In this document: one piece after another, positions 33,000 through 42,033 of the stretch
Position numbering within the stretch: the first letter of the stretch is position 1
Layout of the letters: the number at the start of each line of letters is the position of its first letter
Position numbers and translations under genes: made by a program
Notes under the pieces: model-generated
Told to the model about the DNA's origin: nothing
The model's input: the letters and a program-made list of their open reading frames with translations, nothing else
The model's database searches: none
Source: Pseudomonas abyssi
GTDB taxonomy: Bacteria > Pseudomonadota > Gammaproteobacteria > Pseudomonadales > Pseudomonadaceae
Reading direction: 5' to 3'
DNA length: 64,000 nt
Assembly (NCBI RefSeq): GCF_002307495.1
Contig: NZ_NTMR01000011.1
Location: 62,001 to 126,000, forward strand

Positions 33000-33726
33000 A
33001 GCCGCGCCCCTGACTCACTTCCATCGCTCTTGCCGGGTAGTCCGTGATCAGACTGTCGACGCCCATGTCGATCAATTGCCGCATGCGTGCGGCGTCGTTC
33101 ACGGTCCAGACCGAGACGTGCAGGCCCTGTGCCTGTGCCTGGCGCAGCCGCTCGATGTTGCACAGCTTCCAGTTGAGTATCAGGTAACGGCAGCCGTAAC
33201 GGCGCGCGCTTTTCAGCGGGTTGAGCAGCCCATACTCTTCGACCAGCCCGGTAGGCAACGCAAAACCGCTGCGTTTGGCGTAGCGCAGCAGGGTGCGGCT
33301 GGCCGAGGTCACCACCACCTTGTCGTGCAGCTGGTAGCGCTCCACCAGCGCCATGATGGCATTCAGCACGATGCGTGACTGGCGCTCGGACCCGCTTTTG
33401 ACCTCAAGTTGGTAGTGCTCGAGCTGCGGGCAGGCCTGAAACAGCTGCTCCAGGGTTGGGATCGGGCAGGGTTGATCCCAGCCGGGCAGGCCCAGGCGGG
33501 CATCCATGCGGTTCAGTTCGGCAGCCGTGTGCTGGGCCACCTTGCCGCGTAGCCCGGTGGTGCGCTTGAGGGTCGGGTCGTGAATGATCATCAACTGCTG
33601 GTCAGCCGACAGGTGCAGGTCCAGCTCGACCCGGGTGACGCCGGCTTCAAGCGCCTTGTGGAAACTGGGCAAGGTGTTTTCCGGTGCTTCTGCCCGTGCA
33701 CCGCGGTGTCCATAAATCAGTGTCAT
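32998..33726 (-). CDS. Glycerophosphodiester phosphodiesterase, cytosolic type
   Basis: Hydrolyses glycerophosphodiesters to glycerol-3-phosphate and an alcohol. It has 242 residues and no signal peptide, like UgpQ-type enzymes. The signature YGHRGARAEAPENTLPSFHKAL (catalytic histidine and metal ligands) and ELDLHLSADQQLMIIHD (Glu, Asp, His) are intact, as is YQLEVKSGSERQS. The stop codon TAG lies at 32998-33000, its first two bases (read on the minus strand, the last two) coming from the end of the MITE-like element, so the C-terminus may have been altered by insertion. The missing tail, if any, would be short. Confidence 0.92.
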   Translation of the reverse strand: MTLIYGHRGARAEAPENTLPSFHKALEAGVTRVELDLHLSADQQLMIIHDPTLKRTTGLRGKVAQHTAAELNRMDARLGLPGWDQPCPIPTLEQLFQACPQLEHYQLEVKSGSERQSRIVLNAIMALVERYQLHDKVVVTSASRTLLRYAKRSGFALPTGLVEEYGLLNPLKSARRYGCRYLILNWKLCNIERLRQAQAQGLHVSVWTVNDAARMRQLIDMGVDSLITDYPARAMEVSQGRG

Positions 33727-33732
33727 GTCAGA

Positions 33733-34020
33733 TCAGGGCGCCTTGTGCTGCCGGACGCTGTTGATCACCTTGTCGTACTCGAAGTAGACGCTGAAGCCGG
33801 GATAATCCCAGCGTGTGATTGGCGGCTGACCGACCGCAGCATGGCGGCGGCTGGGCTCACCCCAGCGTGCGCTGACGCTGTCGAAGCTGGCGCCGCGTTG
33901 GGGCAGGGCGCCCTGGTTGCTGCCAGCCTGTTCTCCAACGGGGATGCGCAGGGTATCAGCCTGGGTGGTGGTGGCCAGCAGCAGGCTGGCGCCAAACAGC
34001 AGGGCGGAGAGGCTTTTCAT
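33733..34020 (-). CDS. Small exported conserved hypothetical protein
   Basis: Ninety-five residues with a clear signal peptide (about 1-21, ending TTQA). The mature part contains GEQAGSNQGALPQRGASFDSV, WGEPSRRHAAVG, ITRWDYPGFSVYFEYDKVINSV. Orthologues sit beside the phosphodiesterase gene in Pseudomonas and are sometimes mislabelled phosphodiesterase; the Wxx-GEP and WDYPG motifs instead resemble small outer-membrane-assembly-like folds. It lies 6 bases before the phosphodiesterase gene, so the two are probably co-transcribed. Function unknown. Confidence 0.82.
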   Translation of the reverse strand: MKSLSALLFGASLLLATTTQADTLRIPVGEQAGSNQGALPQRGASFDSVSARWGEPSRRHAAVGQPPITRWDYPGFSVYFEYDKVINSVRQHKAP

Positions 34021-34032
34021 GGTGAGTTCCTT

Positions 34033-34593
34033 TCAGGTCGATTTGGCGGCGCGTATATCTTGCGCCTGTTTTTGCAGGATATGCCGAGCCAGTAGTTGGC
34101 GTTGGGCATCGTTGATGACATCAAAGTTCACTGCAATGCGCCAGGTGCCGGGCGTCTGAGCCGATTCGCAGCGGGTGACGCGGGCTGGCATGACCAATCC
34201 AAGTGGCGCGGGCAGCAATACCATGCGCACGGCCAGCCAGCTGTCTTCGGGGAAGGGAGCAGGGTAGTCAAAATCGACGCCGCCCTCGCTCAGACTGACT
34301 TGCCGGGGGGCGCCAAGGTCCGCTGTCAGCTCCTGCGCCACCGCACGGCCGAGCAGGTCGATGCGTTTATTGATGATCTTCAGGTATTGCGCCAACGCGC
34401 GGTCGCGCTCGCTGATCTGGCGCAAAAGGTGCTGCGACTCATAATCGAGCATGTGCATATCGGCCAGCAGGTTGAACAGGGTGCTCTGTTGAGCATCGAG
34501 TTCTACCTCTGGACCGTCGATGGGACTGCACTCAAGAAACACCTGATCCTGAATGCGAAAGAACTCACGGCGGTCTTCATGGTCTGTGTGCAT
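34033..34593 (-). CDS. PilZ-domain protein
   Basis: Product of 186 residues from an ATG at 34593 (MHTDHEDRREFFRIQDQ). The first motif RREFFR matches the arginine-rich RxxxR of c-di-GMP-binding PilZ domains; the second motif region is SLSEGGVDFDYP, close to D/N-x-S-x-x-G. A helical insert (about 40-90) separates them. It is likely cytosolic and would bind c-di-GMP (inference). This contrasts with the true PilZ protein at 60743, which lacks the RxxxR motif. An upstream extension in the frame is rejected, as it would overlap the divergent lolC promoter. Confidence 0.85.
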   Translation of the reverse strand: MHTDHEDRREFFRIQDQVFLECSPIDGPEVELDAQQSTLFNLLADMHMLDYESQHLLRQISERDRALAQYLKIINKRIDLLGRAVAQELTADLGAPRQVSLSEGGVDFDYPAPFPEDSWLAVRMVLLPAPLGLVMPARVTRCESAQTPGTWRIAVNFDVINDAQRQLLARHILQKQAQDIRAAKST

Positions 34594-34704
34594 GGCGATT
34601 CTCGTTGGGCGCTGATGACAGGCGCTGACCAGCCTCCGTCGTTCAGTGTAACATGTCGCGCACAATTCACCGGCTGGGGCCGGATACAAGGTAGCCTGCT
34701 TTTC

Positions 34705-35949
34705 ATGTTCAGACCCTTACCCTTTTTTATCGGCCTGCGATATACCCGCGCCAAGCGGCGTAATCACTTCATCTCCTTTATTTCACTGATTTCCATGCTC
34801 GGTCTGACGCTCGGTGTTATGGTCATGATCCTGGTGCTGTCGGTGATGAACGGCTTTGATCGCGAGTTGCGAACCCGCATCCTGGGCATGGTTCCGCATG
34901 CGACCATCAACGGTTATCAGCCCATCGATGATTGGCGCTCGTTGGCAGAACAGCTGGAGAGCAATCCCAAGGTTGTCGGCACGGCGCCCTTCATTCAGCT
35001 GCAGGGCATGCTGACGCATAACGGCAGCGTGGCTCCGGTGCTGGTCAACGGGATTGACCCGCAGGCCGAAAAGCGCGTCTCCATCCTGCAGAACCACATG
35101 CAGTCCGGGTCGCTGGATAATCTGGCCGAAGGCGAGTTTGGTATCGTCATTGGCGAGTTGATCGCCAAGCGTTTTGATGTCGCGCCCGGCGACAAACTCA
35201 CCTTCGTATTGCCCGAGGCCTCGGTTACGCCGGCTGGCGTGTTCCCCCGTCTGAAGCGTTTCACTGTGGCGGGTGTGTTCAAGGTCGGCGCGGAGCTGGA
35301 TGGCTCGCTGGCGATGATCCATGTGGCGGATGCGGCGCGCCTGAGTCGCTGGCAGCCGGGACAGGTTCAGGGCGTAAGGGTGCAGTTGCAGAACCTGTTC
35401 GAGGCGCCGCAGGTGGCCTGGGATCTGGTGCGCGAGCTGCCGGGCGACTACTACGCCCAGGACTGGACGCGCACCCATGGCAACCTGTTTGCGGCAATCA
35501 AGATGGAAAAGACCATGATTGGCCTGCTGCTGATGCTGATCGTCGCGGTGGCGGCGTTCAACATCATCTCGACGCTGGTGATGGTGGTAACGGACAAAAA
35601 GGCCGATATCGCGATTTTACGCACCCTGGGCGCCACGCCCGGCTCCATCATGGGCATCTTCATGGTGCAGGGCTCGCTGATCGGCGTCGTGGGTACGGTC
35701 AGCGGCTGCATCCTCGGCGTGCTGGCGGCGCTGAATGTGTCCGATATGGTTGCGTGGCTGGAGCGGGTGCTGGGTATCCAGTTCCTCAGCTCGGATGTCT
35801 ATTTCATCAGCTATCTGCCCTCAGAACTGATCTGGAGCGATGTTGTGGTGATCTGTACCACCGCCCTGAGTTTGAGTTTCCTTGCTACCTTGTATCCCGC
35901 TTGGCGGGCATCGCGTACCGAGCCGGCGGAGGCCCTGCGTTATGACTGA
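34705..35949 (+). CDS. lolC: Lipoprotein-releasing system membrane subunit (LolC/LolF-like)
   Basis: Inner-membrane subunit of the ABC system that releases outer-membrane lipoproteins to LolA. It has 414 residues: a first helix after the N-terminal [28 protein letters not shown] motif, a periplasmic MacB-like domain, and three C-terminal helices with [26 protein letters not shown], the coupling helix. The sequence [13 protein letters not shown] in the periplasmic domain fits the hook region that contacts LolA. No lolE follows lolD, so this single protein may serve as both membrane subunits, like LolF. Start at the ATG at 34705; the long upstream extension of the frame is rejected. Confidence 0.88.
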   Translation: MFRPLPFFIGLRYTRAKRRNHFISFISLISMLGLTLGVMVMILVLSVMNGFDRELRTRILGMVPHATINGYQPIDDWRSLAEQLESNPKVVGTAPFIQLQGMLTHNGSVAPVLVNGIDPQAEKRVSILQNHMQSGSLDNLAEGEFGIVIGELIAKRFDVAPGDKLTFVLPEASVTPAGVFPRLKRFTVAGVFKVGAELDGSLAMIHVADAARLSRWQPGQVQGVRVQLQNLFEAPQVAWDLVRELPGDYYAQDWTRTHGNLFAAIKMEKTMIGLLLMLIVAVAAFNIISTLVMVVTDKKADIAILRTLGATPGSIMGIFMVQGSLIGVVGTVSGCILGVLAALNVSDMVAWLERVLGIQFLSSDVYFISYLPSELIWSDVVVICTTALSLSFLATLYPAWRASRTEPAEALRYD

Positions 35950-36625
35950 TGTCGTTCTCGAATGCCGTGATCTGAGCAAGGAATACTCGGTCGGCCCGCA
36001 AACCCTGCGGGTGCTGGATGAAGTCCAGTTGCGCTTGCTGCGTGGCGAGCGCGTCGCCATTGTCGGCAGTTCCGGCTCAGGCAAGACCACCCTGCTGAAC
36101 ATGCTGGGCGGGCTTGATACGCCCACCTCGGGCGAAGTGCGACTGGCCGGCCAGCAATTGTCGACGCTGAAGGAATCTGAGCGCGGTCGCCTGCGTAACC
36201 AGCAACTCGGGTTTGTCTACCAATTCCATCATCTGTTGCCGGAATTCACCGCTCTGGAGAACGTGTGCATGCCGCTGCTGATCGGTAAAACGCCGATCAG
36301 CGAGGGGCGTGAGCGCGCCACGGCCATGCTGGAGCGAGTAGGGCTGGGCGAGCGGATTGGTCATAAGCCGGCCGAGCTGTCTGGTGGTGAGCGTCAGCGG
36401 GTGGCCATTGCCCGTGCCCTGATCAGCCAGCCGGCCTGTGTGCTGCTGGATGAGCCGACCGGTAATCTGGATCAGCAGACTGCTGAAAGCATTCAGCAAC
36501 TGATGCTGGAACTCAGTCAAACCCTGCAGACTGCCTTTCTGGTGGTCACCCATGACCTTGCATTGGCGGCTCGCATGGACCGCACCTTCACCCTCAAGCA
36601 GGGGCAGCTGCGCGAGCAGGTCTGA
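35942..36625 (+). CDS. lolD: Lipoprotein-releasing system ATPase LolD
   Basis: ATPase of the lipoprotein sorting system, 227 residues. Walker [10 protein letters not shown] (about 42), signature [15 protein letters not shown] and Walker [11 protein letters not shown] are intact. [17 protein letters not shown] is a typical LolD Q-loop region. It overlaps lolC by 8 bases. Downstream, only 7 bases separate it from a gene on the opposite strand. Confidence 0.94.
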   Translation: MTDVVLECRDLSKEYSVGPQTLRVLDEVQLRLLRGERVAIVGSSGSGKTTLLNMLGGLDTPTSGEVRLAGQQLSTLKESERGRLRNQQLGFVYQFHHLLPEFTALENVCMPLLIGKTPISEGRERATAMLERVGLGERIGHKPAELSGGERQRVAIARALISQPACVLLDEPTGNLDQQTAESIQQLMLELSQTLQTAFLVVTHDLALAARMDRTFTLKQGQLREQV

Positions 36626-36632
36626 GCGCCGA

Positions 36633-37163
36633 TTACTCGGGCGACTGGCGACGGCGTCGCAATTTGCGGCGTTGCCAGTTGCGCGATACCCAGATGCGCC
36701 AATACAACAGCGTCAGGACGTAGCCCAGTCCGGCGATGACCGTGCCAACGATCAATGAGCCCAGCAGCAGCGGCTGCCAGATGTGCTGTAGCTCGGACAT
36801 CAGCCAGGTGAAGGACAATTCCATCGGCATGCTGCGCTCTGGTGCGCCCAGCAGCAGCGTGCCGACCTTGTACTGGGCGAAGAAGATCGGCGGCATGGTG
36901 ACCGGGTTGGTCAGCCAGACCAGGCTGACCGAAATCGGCAGGTTGGAACGCGCAACGATGGCTACCGCGGCTGCCACGGCCATCTGCATCGGGATGGGCA
37001 GGAAGGCGACGAACAGGCCAACGGCCATAGCGCGGGAGACGCTGTGGCGGTTGAGATGCCAGAGGTTCGGATCGTGTAGCAGGTTGCCCATGAACTGCAG
37101 GGACTTGCTGCCTTTGATCCGATCCGGGTGAGGCATCATGCGTTTGAGAAAACGGCGTGGCAT
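36633..37163 (-). CDS. DUF2062 membrane protein
   Basis: A 176-residue protein with three to four hydrophobic segments (roughly 47-72, 83-102, 128-152), rich in basic residues at both ends (RRRRQSPE at the C-terminus). The central SRAMAVGLFVAFLPIPMQM and VWLTNPVTMPPIFFAQYKVG are diagnostic of DUF2062. Function unknown; some relatives are fused to glycosyltransferases. It converges on lolD and diverges from comEC, and homologues occupy the same place in Pseudomonas. Confidence 0.88.
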   Translation of the reverse strand: MPRRFLKRMMPHPDRIKGSKSLQFMGNLLHDPNLWHLNRHSVSRAMAVGLFVAFLPIPMQMAVAAAVAIVARSNLPISVSLVWLTNPVTMPPIFFAQYKVGTLLLGAPERSMPMELSFTWLMSELQHIWQPLLLGSLIVGTVIAGLGYVLTLLYWRIWVSRNWQRRKLRRRRQSPE

Positions 37164-37235
37164 CGCAGGATTCGGCTAGGTGGGCGTGCGCCAATTATGC
37201 CCGGATTGATACCGCCGCACTACTGCCTGACAGCC

Positions 37236-37366
37236 AGGGTCTGTTGCCGTTTCTTTCCCCGGCCTGTCGAGGTGCGTCTGTAACGCCGCGACCCAGCGCC
37301 TTGCGCTTCTTGATTGGCCGTTTTACAGGCTGGATAAGGCGGGTCAGCGAAGTCTCGGCAGACGCT
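37236..37366. mobile_element. Degenerate, internally deleted copy of the MITE-like element
   Basis: About 131 bases, upstream of comEC. The left end AGGGTCTGTTGCCGTTTC differs from the 32733 copy by a few bases; the right end GGGTCAGCGAAGTCTCGGCAGACGCT is an imperfect inverse of the ends. The inner block, read on the minus strand, GCCTGTAAAACGGCCAATCAA, is clearly homologous to the full copy, in reverse order, so this is an old, shrunken relative. Confidence 0.7.
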
Positions 37367-37388
37367 AACAGGAAAACAGGATGTTTCC

Positions 37389-39635
37389 GTGAGCCACCCT
37401 CGCTTGCTGTTGACCGCGCTGCTGGCCGGTCTGCTGACTCCGCTGTGCTTGACTCGCTTGCCGGCGCTGCCTTGGTGGGGCTGGCTGCTATTTCCTCTGT
37501 TTGCCTGTCTCTTGCGTCGCCGGCCTGCGGGCCGGCTGCTGCTGGTCTTTGCGCTGGGCGCCTGCTGGGCGCTGGCGTGGCACCAGCTGCAACTTGCTCA
37601 GCGCCTGCCGGCGGAGCTGGATAACCAGACACTGGAACTCGTCGGGACCGTCGCGGCACTGCCTGAGCAGACCGAGACCGGATGGCGCTTCATGGTGCGT
37701 GACGGGCATACGCTCGATGGCCGGAGCTTGCCGCTGATGCGCTTGCACTGGTGGGGTGGCGAGGGTGTGCGTGCGGGAGAGCAATGGCAACTGACGGTGC
37801 GCTTGCGTGCTCCGCGGGGTATGCGCAACCCGGGCACCTTTGACTATGAGGCCTGGTTGTATGCGCAGGGTATTGGTGCTGTGGGAAGTGTGCGTGCCGG
37901 GCGGCGCATCGCGGCTGCGCCGGCCCTGGGGCAATGGCGCGATCGCTTGCACCAACATCTGGGTGCCACGCTGGTTTCTCAGGACAATAGGCGCCTGCTA
38001 GCCCTGCTGATCGGGGATCGCCAGGCCCTGTCCGATGCGGACTGGGAGGTGCTGCAGCGCACGGGCACCAGTCACTTGCTGGTTATCTCCGGCTTGCACG
38101 TTGGCATGCTGGCTCTGGCCTTCTTTGTGCTGGTGCAACTGCTGCTGCGCTGCTCCCTCTGGCACTGGCCCTGGCCTCAGCTGTGGCTGGCGGCACCGCT
38201 CGCGCTGGGCGCGGCGGCCGGCTACGCGCTGTTGGCCGGAATGGCGGTGCCGGTACAGCGGGCGCTGCTAATGTGCGCTGCGGCGCTGTTGCTGCAGTTG
38301 TGGCGTCGCTCCGTTGCGCCGCTCACGATCTGGCTACTGGCGATGTGCCTGGTCGTGCTGGCCAATCCCGCAGCCCCATTGCGCGCCGGCTTCTGGTTGT
38401 CGTTTATGGCGGTTGGGCTGCTGATCCTTGCTATGGGCGGGCGGCTACACAACCGCGGTCTGTGGTGGCGTTGGGGGCGAGCCCAGTGGGTTGCCTTTGT
38501 CGGGCTCTGGCCCTGGCTGGTGCTCTGGGGGATGCCGGCCAGCGGCGCGTCTATGCTGATCAACCTGCTGGCCATTCCCTGGATAAGTCTGCTGGTGGTG
38601 CCGCTGGCTCTGCTGGGCAGCTTGATGGAATTGGCGCTGGGCTGGAGTCAGCCGCTGCTGCTGGCAGCCTGGTTGCTCAATCTGTTGATGACGGTGCTTG
38701 CCTGGGCCGGCAGTTGGAGCCCGCTGATTTATCTGCCTTTTCCGGGTTGGGCGAGTTGGTGTCTGGCGCTGGCCGGCAGTTTGCTGTTGCTGTTGCCCGG
38801 CGCCGTTGTTGTGCGGCCGCTGGCATTGCTCTGCCTGTTGCCGCTGCTGATGGCCGAGCAAACGCGGCCGGCACCGGGGGAGTTGCGTGTCGTGACGCTG
38901 GATGTGGGGCAGGGCCTGTCGGTGCTGTTGCAGACGTCCGGGCACACGCTGCTGTATGACGCCGGCGCCCGGCTGGCCAGCGGCTTTGATCTGGGCGAGG
39001 CGGTTGTCGTGCCCAGCTTGCTGGCGCTGGGAGTTGAGCGGTTGGATGTGCTGCTGGTCAGTCATGGCGACAATGATCACGCCGGTGGTGTCCCCAGCGT
39101 GATCCGTATGCTCCCGACCGAGCGGTTGATCGCAGGTGAGCCCGAGCGCCTGCAAGGGCTCGGCGCGCAGGCCTGCCGTCATGGCGAAAGCTGGTCGTGG
39201 GACGGGGTCGAGTTCACCTTGCTGCGTGCGGCCCTGTCCGATGCGCCGGCCAATGGGCAGTCGTGTGTACTGCAGGTGCGCGCCGGAAAGCAGGGCCTGC
39301 TGTTGCCGGGCGACATTCGGCAGGCCGAAGAGTATGCCTTGCTACCGCAGCTGGAGTCGGCAGACCTGCTGCTGGCACCCCACCACGGCAGCCGCAGCTC
39401 CTCAAGTTATGCGTTTATCCGTCGGGTGGCGCCGCACTGGGTGGTATACAGCGCGGCTTATCACAATCCATACGGGCATCCGCATCCGCTGGTTGTGCAG
39501 CGCTACCAAGAATTGGGCAGTGATGCGATTTATACTGGCCACTCGGGGGCGGTCGGTTTTATCCTTGGCCGCTCGGGGTCGATTAGCCCCGAATGGCGCT
39601 GGCGGGAGGCCGCACGTCGTTTCTGGCATCAATGA
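37389..39635 (+). CDS. comEC: DNA internalization-related competence protein ComEC/Rec2
   Basis: Inner-membrane channel for single-stranded DNA in natural transformation. It has 748 residues, full length, from a GTG at 37389. An N-terminal helix-rich section with DUF4131 is followed by the competence domain (LLIGDRQALSDADW, TSHLLVISGLHVGMLALAFFVL) and a C-terminal metallo-beta-lactamase domain with HGDNDHAGGV and LLPGDI and HHGSRSS. No frameshift is seen, so the transformation channel should work. It stands between a degenerate MITE copy and the ExbB-like gene. Confidence 0.93.
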   Translation: MSHPRLLLTALLAGLLTPLCLTRLPALPWWGWLLFPLFACLLRRRPAGRLLLVFALGACWALAWHQLQLAQRLPAELDNQTLELVGTVAALPEQTETGWRFMVRDGHTLDGRSLPLMRLHWWGGEGVRAGEQWQLTVRLRAPRGMRNPGTFDYEAWLYAQGIGAVGSVRAGRRIAAAPALGQWRDRLHQHLGATLVSQDNRRLLALLIGDRQALSDADWEVLQRTGTSHLLVISGLHVGMLALAFFVLVQLLLRCSLWHWPWPQLWLAAPLALGAAAGYALLAGMAVPVQRALLMCAAALLLQLWRRSVAPLTIWLLAMCLVVLANPAAPLRAGFWLSFMAVGLLILAMGGRLHNRGLWWRWGRAQWVAFVGLWPWLVLWGMPASGASMLINLLAIPWISLLVVPLALLGSLMELALGWSQPLLLAAWLLNLLMTVLAWAGSWSPLIYLPFPGWASWCLALAGSLLLLLPGAVVVRPLALLCLLPLLMAEQTRPAPGELRVVTLDVGQGLSVLLQTSGHTLLYDAGARLASGFDLGEAVVVPSLLALGVERLDVLLVSHGDNDHAGGVPSVIRMLPTERLIAGEPERLQGLGAQACRHGESWSWDGVEFTLLRAALSDAPANGQSCVLQVRAGKQGLLLPGDIRQAEEYALLPQLESADLLLAPHHGSRSSSSYAFIRRVAPHWVVYSAAYHNPYGHPHPLVVQRYQELGSDAIYTGHSGAVGFILGRSGSISPEWRWREAARRFWHQ

Positions 39636-39712
39636 TAAAGACGGGTTATTCGCCGGCCGACAGGGCGGCAGCCTGTGCTAGAGTAGGCAACCATTTTGGG
39701 GAGGGATCGCTT

Positions 39713-40381
39713 GTGTGGGAATTGATCAGTTCTGGCGGTTGGTTGATGGTGCCCATCATCCTGTCGTCAGTCATTGCTGTGGCTATCGTATTTGAGCGTT
39801 TGTGGGTGTTGCGCGCAGCGCGGGTCGCACCGGCAGGCTTGCTCGGCCAGGTCTGGCAATGGGTCAAGGATGGTCAACTGGACGCAGCCAAACTCAAGTC
39901 GCTGCGTGCCGATTCGCCACTGGGCGAGATTCTCGCCGCCGGCCTGGCCAACTCGCGTCATGGCCGCGACATCATGAAAGAGTGCATCCAGGAAGCCGCC
40001 GGCAAGGTGGTGCATGAGCTGGAGCGCTACCTTAATACCCTGGGTACTATCGCTGCGATTACGCCTTTGCTGGGCCTGCTGGGTACTGTTATCGGCATGA
40101 TCGACGTGTTCAGCGCCATCATGGTGCAGGGCACCGGCAATACCGGCGTACTGGCTGGTGGTATTTCCAAGGCTTTGATCACCACGGCGGCGGGTCTGAC
40201 GGTGGCCATCCCGGCGGTCTTTTTCCATCGTTTCTTCGTGCGCCGTGTGGATGAGCTGGTGGTCGCCATGGAGCAGGAAGCGACCAAGCTGGTTGAAGTC
40301 GTACTGGGCAACCGTGAGGTGGATTTCAACGGCAATGGCAACGGTCGCAAGCTGGCTGCCGCCGGTGGCAAGGGAGCCTGA
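39713..40381 (+). CDS. MotA/TolQ/ExbB family proton channel protein
   Basis: A 222-residue protein with three membrane helices (about 8-28, about 112-135, about 150-175). It starts at a GTG at 39713 (MWELISSGGWLMVPII) with GGGAGGGA upstream. The conserved TLGTIAAITPLLGLLGTVIGMIDVF and ITTAAGLTVAIPAVFFH motifs define the family. It pairs with an ExbD-like gene three bases downstream. In Pseudomonas this pair lies ahead of lpxK and is distinct from TonB-associated ExbB and from TolQ; its energised partner is unknown. Confidence 0.9.
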   Translation: MWELISSGGWLMVPIILSSVIAVAIVFERLWVLRAARVAPAGLLGQVWQWVKDGQLDAAKLKSLRADSPLGEILAAGLANSRHGRDIMKECIQEAAGKVVHELERYLNTLGTIAAITPLLGLLGTVIGMIDVFSAIMVQGTGNTGVLAGGISKALITTAAGLTVAIPAVFFHRFFVRRVDELVVAMEQEATKLVEVVLGNREVDFNGNGNGRKLAAAGGKGA

Positions 40382-40383
40382 GC

Positions 40384-40818
40384 GTGAACTTTCGCCGGCA
40401 GAAGATTGAAGAGGTCAGCGTCAACCTGACACCGTTGATTGATGTGGTGTTTCTGCTGCTGATCTTCTTTATGGTGTCGACCACCTTTACCCGAGAAACC
40501 CAGCTCAAGTTGGAGCTGCCCCAGGCCGCCTCCGGTCAGCGGGTCGAGGACCGCAGCATCCAGCAGCTGGAGCTGACCATCGCCGCCAACGGCGAGATGG
40601 CGCTGAATGATCGCACTCTGATGCGCTCGGACTTGGAAACCCTGACCGCCGCGCTGCAGAGAGAGTCAGGCGGGGATACCCTGTTGCCGGTAATCATTAC
40701 CGCCGACGCGCAAACGCCGCACCAGTACGTCATTATCGCGATGGATGCTGCCGGCCAGCTCGGTTTCAGTCGGCTGCGCCTGACAACCAGTGAAATCGAG
40801 GCGGACGCCACGCAGTGA
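40384..40818 (+). CDS. ExbD/TolR family protein
   Basis: A 144-residue partner of the preceding channel protein. One membrane helix (about 18-38) carries the conserved aspartate in LTPLIDVVFLLLIFFMV, which faces the proton path. The periplasmic part ends SRLRLTTSEI. A GTG start at 40384 follows three bases after the ExbB-like gene. lpxK overlaps its stop. Confidence 0.9.
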   Translation: MNFRRQKIEEVSVNLTPLIDVVFLLLIFFMVSTTFTRETQLKLELPQAASGQRVEDRSIQQLELTIAANGEMALNDRTLMRSDLETLTAALQRESGGDTLLPVIITADAQTPHQYVIIAMDAAGQLGFSRLRLTTSEIEADATQ

Positions 40819-41840
40819 GCGGTTCGTCCCTGGAGCAGCGGTTGCTGCGCGCCTGGTACAGCCGGGCTGGCTGGCTGAAGCTGCTGCGTCCGTTGTCCGC
40901 ACTGTATCGCCGGGTTGTGGTGCGACGTCGTCAGCAGTATCTGGCTGGGCAACGTGCTCAGTGGCAGCCGCCGGTGCCGCTAATAGTGGTTGGCAATATC
41001 ACCGTCGGTGGGACCGGCAAGACGCCGATGGTGGTCTGGCTGGTCGAGTTCCTGCGGCGTCAGGGCTATCGCCCCGGGGTAGTTAGCCGGGGTTACGGCG
41101 CCGCGCCACCGTCACTCCCCTGGGTGGTTTCCTCAACCGATGCGCCGGCGATTGCTGGCGACGAGCCGCTGCTTATCGTGCAGCGGTGCCAGGTGCCGTT
41201 GGTCATTGATCCGAACCGCCCGGCCGCCGCCCGCCGCCTGCTGGAGGAGGGGGTAGATCTGATTATCAGTGATGATGGCCTGCAGCATTATGCCCTGGGC
41301 CGAAGCGTTGAACTGGTGTTGCTTGATCAGCAGCGTGACCTGGGCAACCGGCGCTGTCTGCCCGAAGGGCCGCTGCGCGAGCCGGTTGAGCGCTTGCAAT
41401 CGGTTGATCTGGTGGTGCGCAACGGTGCCGCAGCCGATGGCCCCAAGGGCTATGCGATGCAGCTGGCACCCGGTGTGCTGGTCAATCTTGTGACCGGCGA
41501 GCGCGTTGCTGCCACCCGCTGGTCTGGCTCTCGTCATGTGGCGGCCATGGCAGGTATCGGCAATCCCGAGCGCTTCTTTGTCACCCTGCAGGCGCTGGCC
41601 TTTGAGTGCGAGACCTACATCTTTGCTGACCATGCCCGCTATGATGAGCAGGTGCTGGCGCCTTTGCCAACGAACAAACCAGTGCTGATGACTGAGAAAG
41701 ATGCGGTCAAATGTGCTGCACTGGCGCGCGACAACTGGTGGTATCTGAGTGTCGATGCGCAGCTAAGCGACGACTTTGCAACAGCGCTGCTGGCGCTGCT
41801 GCCTGCGCCCGAAAGGGCTTGCGAATCAATCCAGGAGTGA
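40815..41840 (+). CDS. lpxK: Tetraacyldisaccharide 4'-kinase LpxK
   Basis: Inner-membrane-associated kinase that adds the 4'-phosphate to the lipid A precursor. It has 341 residues. The N-terminal amphipathic region is followed by the P-loop VGNITVGGTGKTP (about 59-71), then SRGYG and DDGLQHYAL, the catalytic DDGxQH-type motif. A GTG start overlaps the ExbD-like stop by four bases. It heads the lpxK-ycaR-kdsB-ptpA-murB run. Confidence 0.95.
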   Translation: MSGSSLEQRLLRAWYSRAGWLKLLRPLSALYRRVVVRRRQQYLAGQRAQWQPPVPLIVVGNITVGGTGKTPMVVWLVEFLRRQGYRPGVVSRGYGAAPPSLPWVVSSTDAPAIAGDEPLLIVQRCQVPLVIDPNRPAAARRLLEEGVDLIISDDGLQHYALGRSVELVLLDQQRDLGNRRCLPEGPLREPVERLQSVDLVVRNGAAADGPKGYAMQLAPGVLVNLVTGERVAATRWSGSRHVAAMAGIGNPERFFVTLQALAFECETYIFADHARYDEQVLAPLPTNKPVLMTEKDAVKCAALARDNWWYLSVDAQLSDDFATALLALLPAPERACESIQE

Positions 41841-41843
41841 TCG

Positions 41844-42029
41844 ATGGATCCCAAACTGATGGACGTGCTGGCCTGCCCCCTGTGCAAGGGGCCGCTGGTA
41901 TTGAGCAATGACAAGCAGGAACTCTGGTGCCGCGCAGACGGGCTGGCCTTTCCGGTGCGAGATGGTATTCCGGTGATGCTGGAGTCCGAGGCGCGCGCAC
42001 TGGACGCCGACGAAAAGCTGGGTGATTAG
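41844..42029 (+). CDS. ycaR: Trm112-family small zinc protein YcaR
   Basis: Sixty-one residues, [20 protein letters not shown], with cysteine pairs CPLC and a later [20 protein letters not shown], the Trm112/UPF0434 pattern. The partner in eukaryotes activates methyltransferases; in bacteria the role is unclear. It is placed between lpxK and kdsB, as in E. coli. Confidence 0.93.
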   Translation: MDPKLMDVLACPLCKGPLVLSNDKQELWCRADGLAFPVRDGIPVMLESEARALDADEKLGD

Positions 42030-42033
42030 CGCG

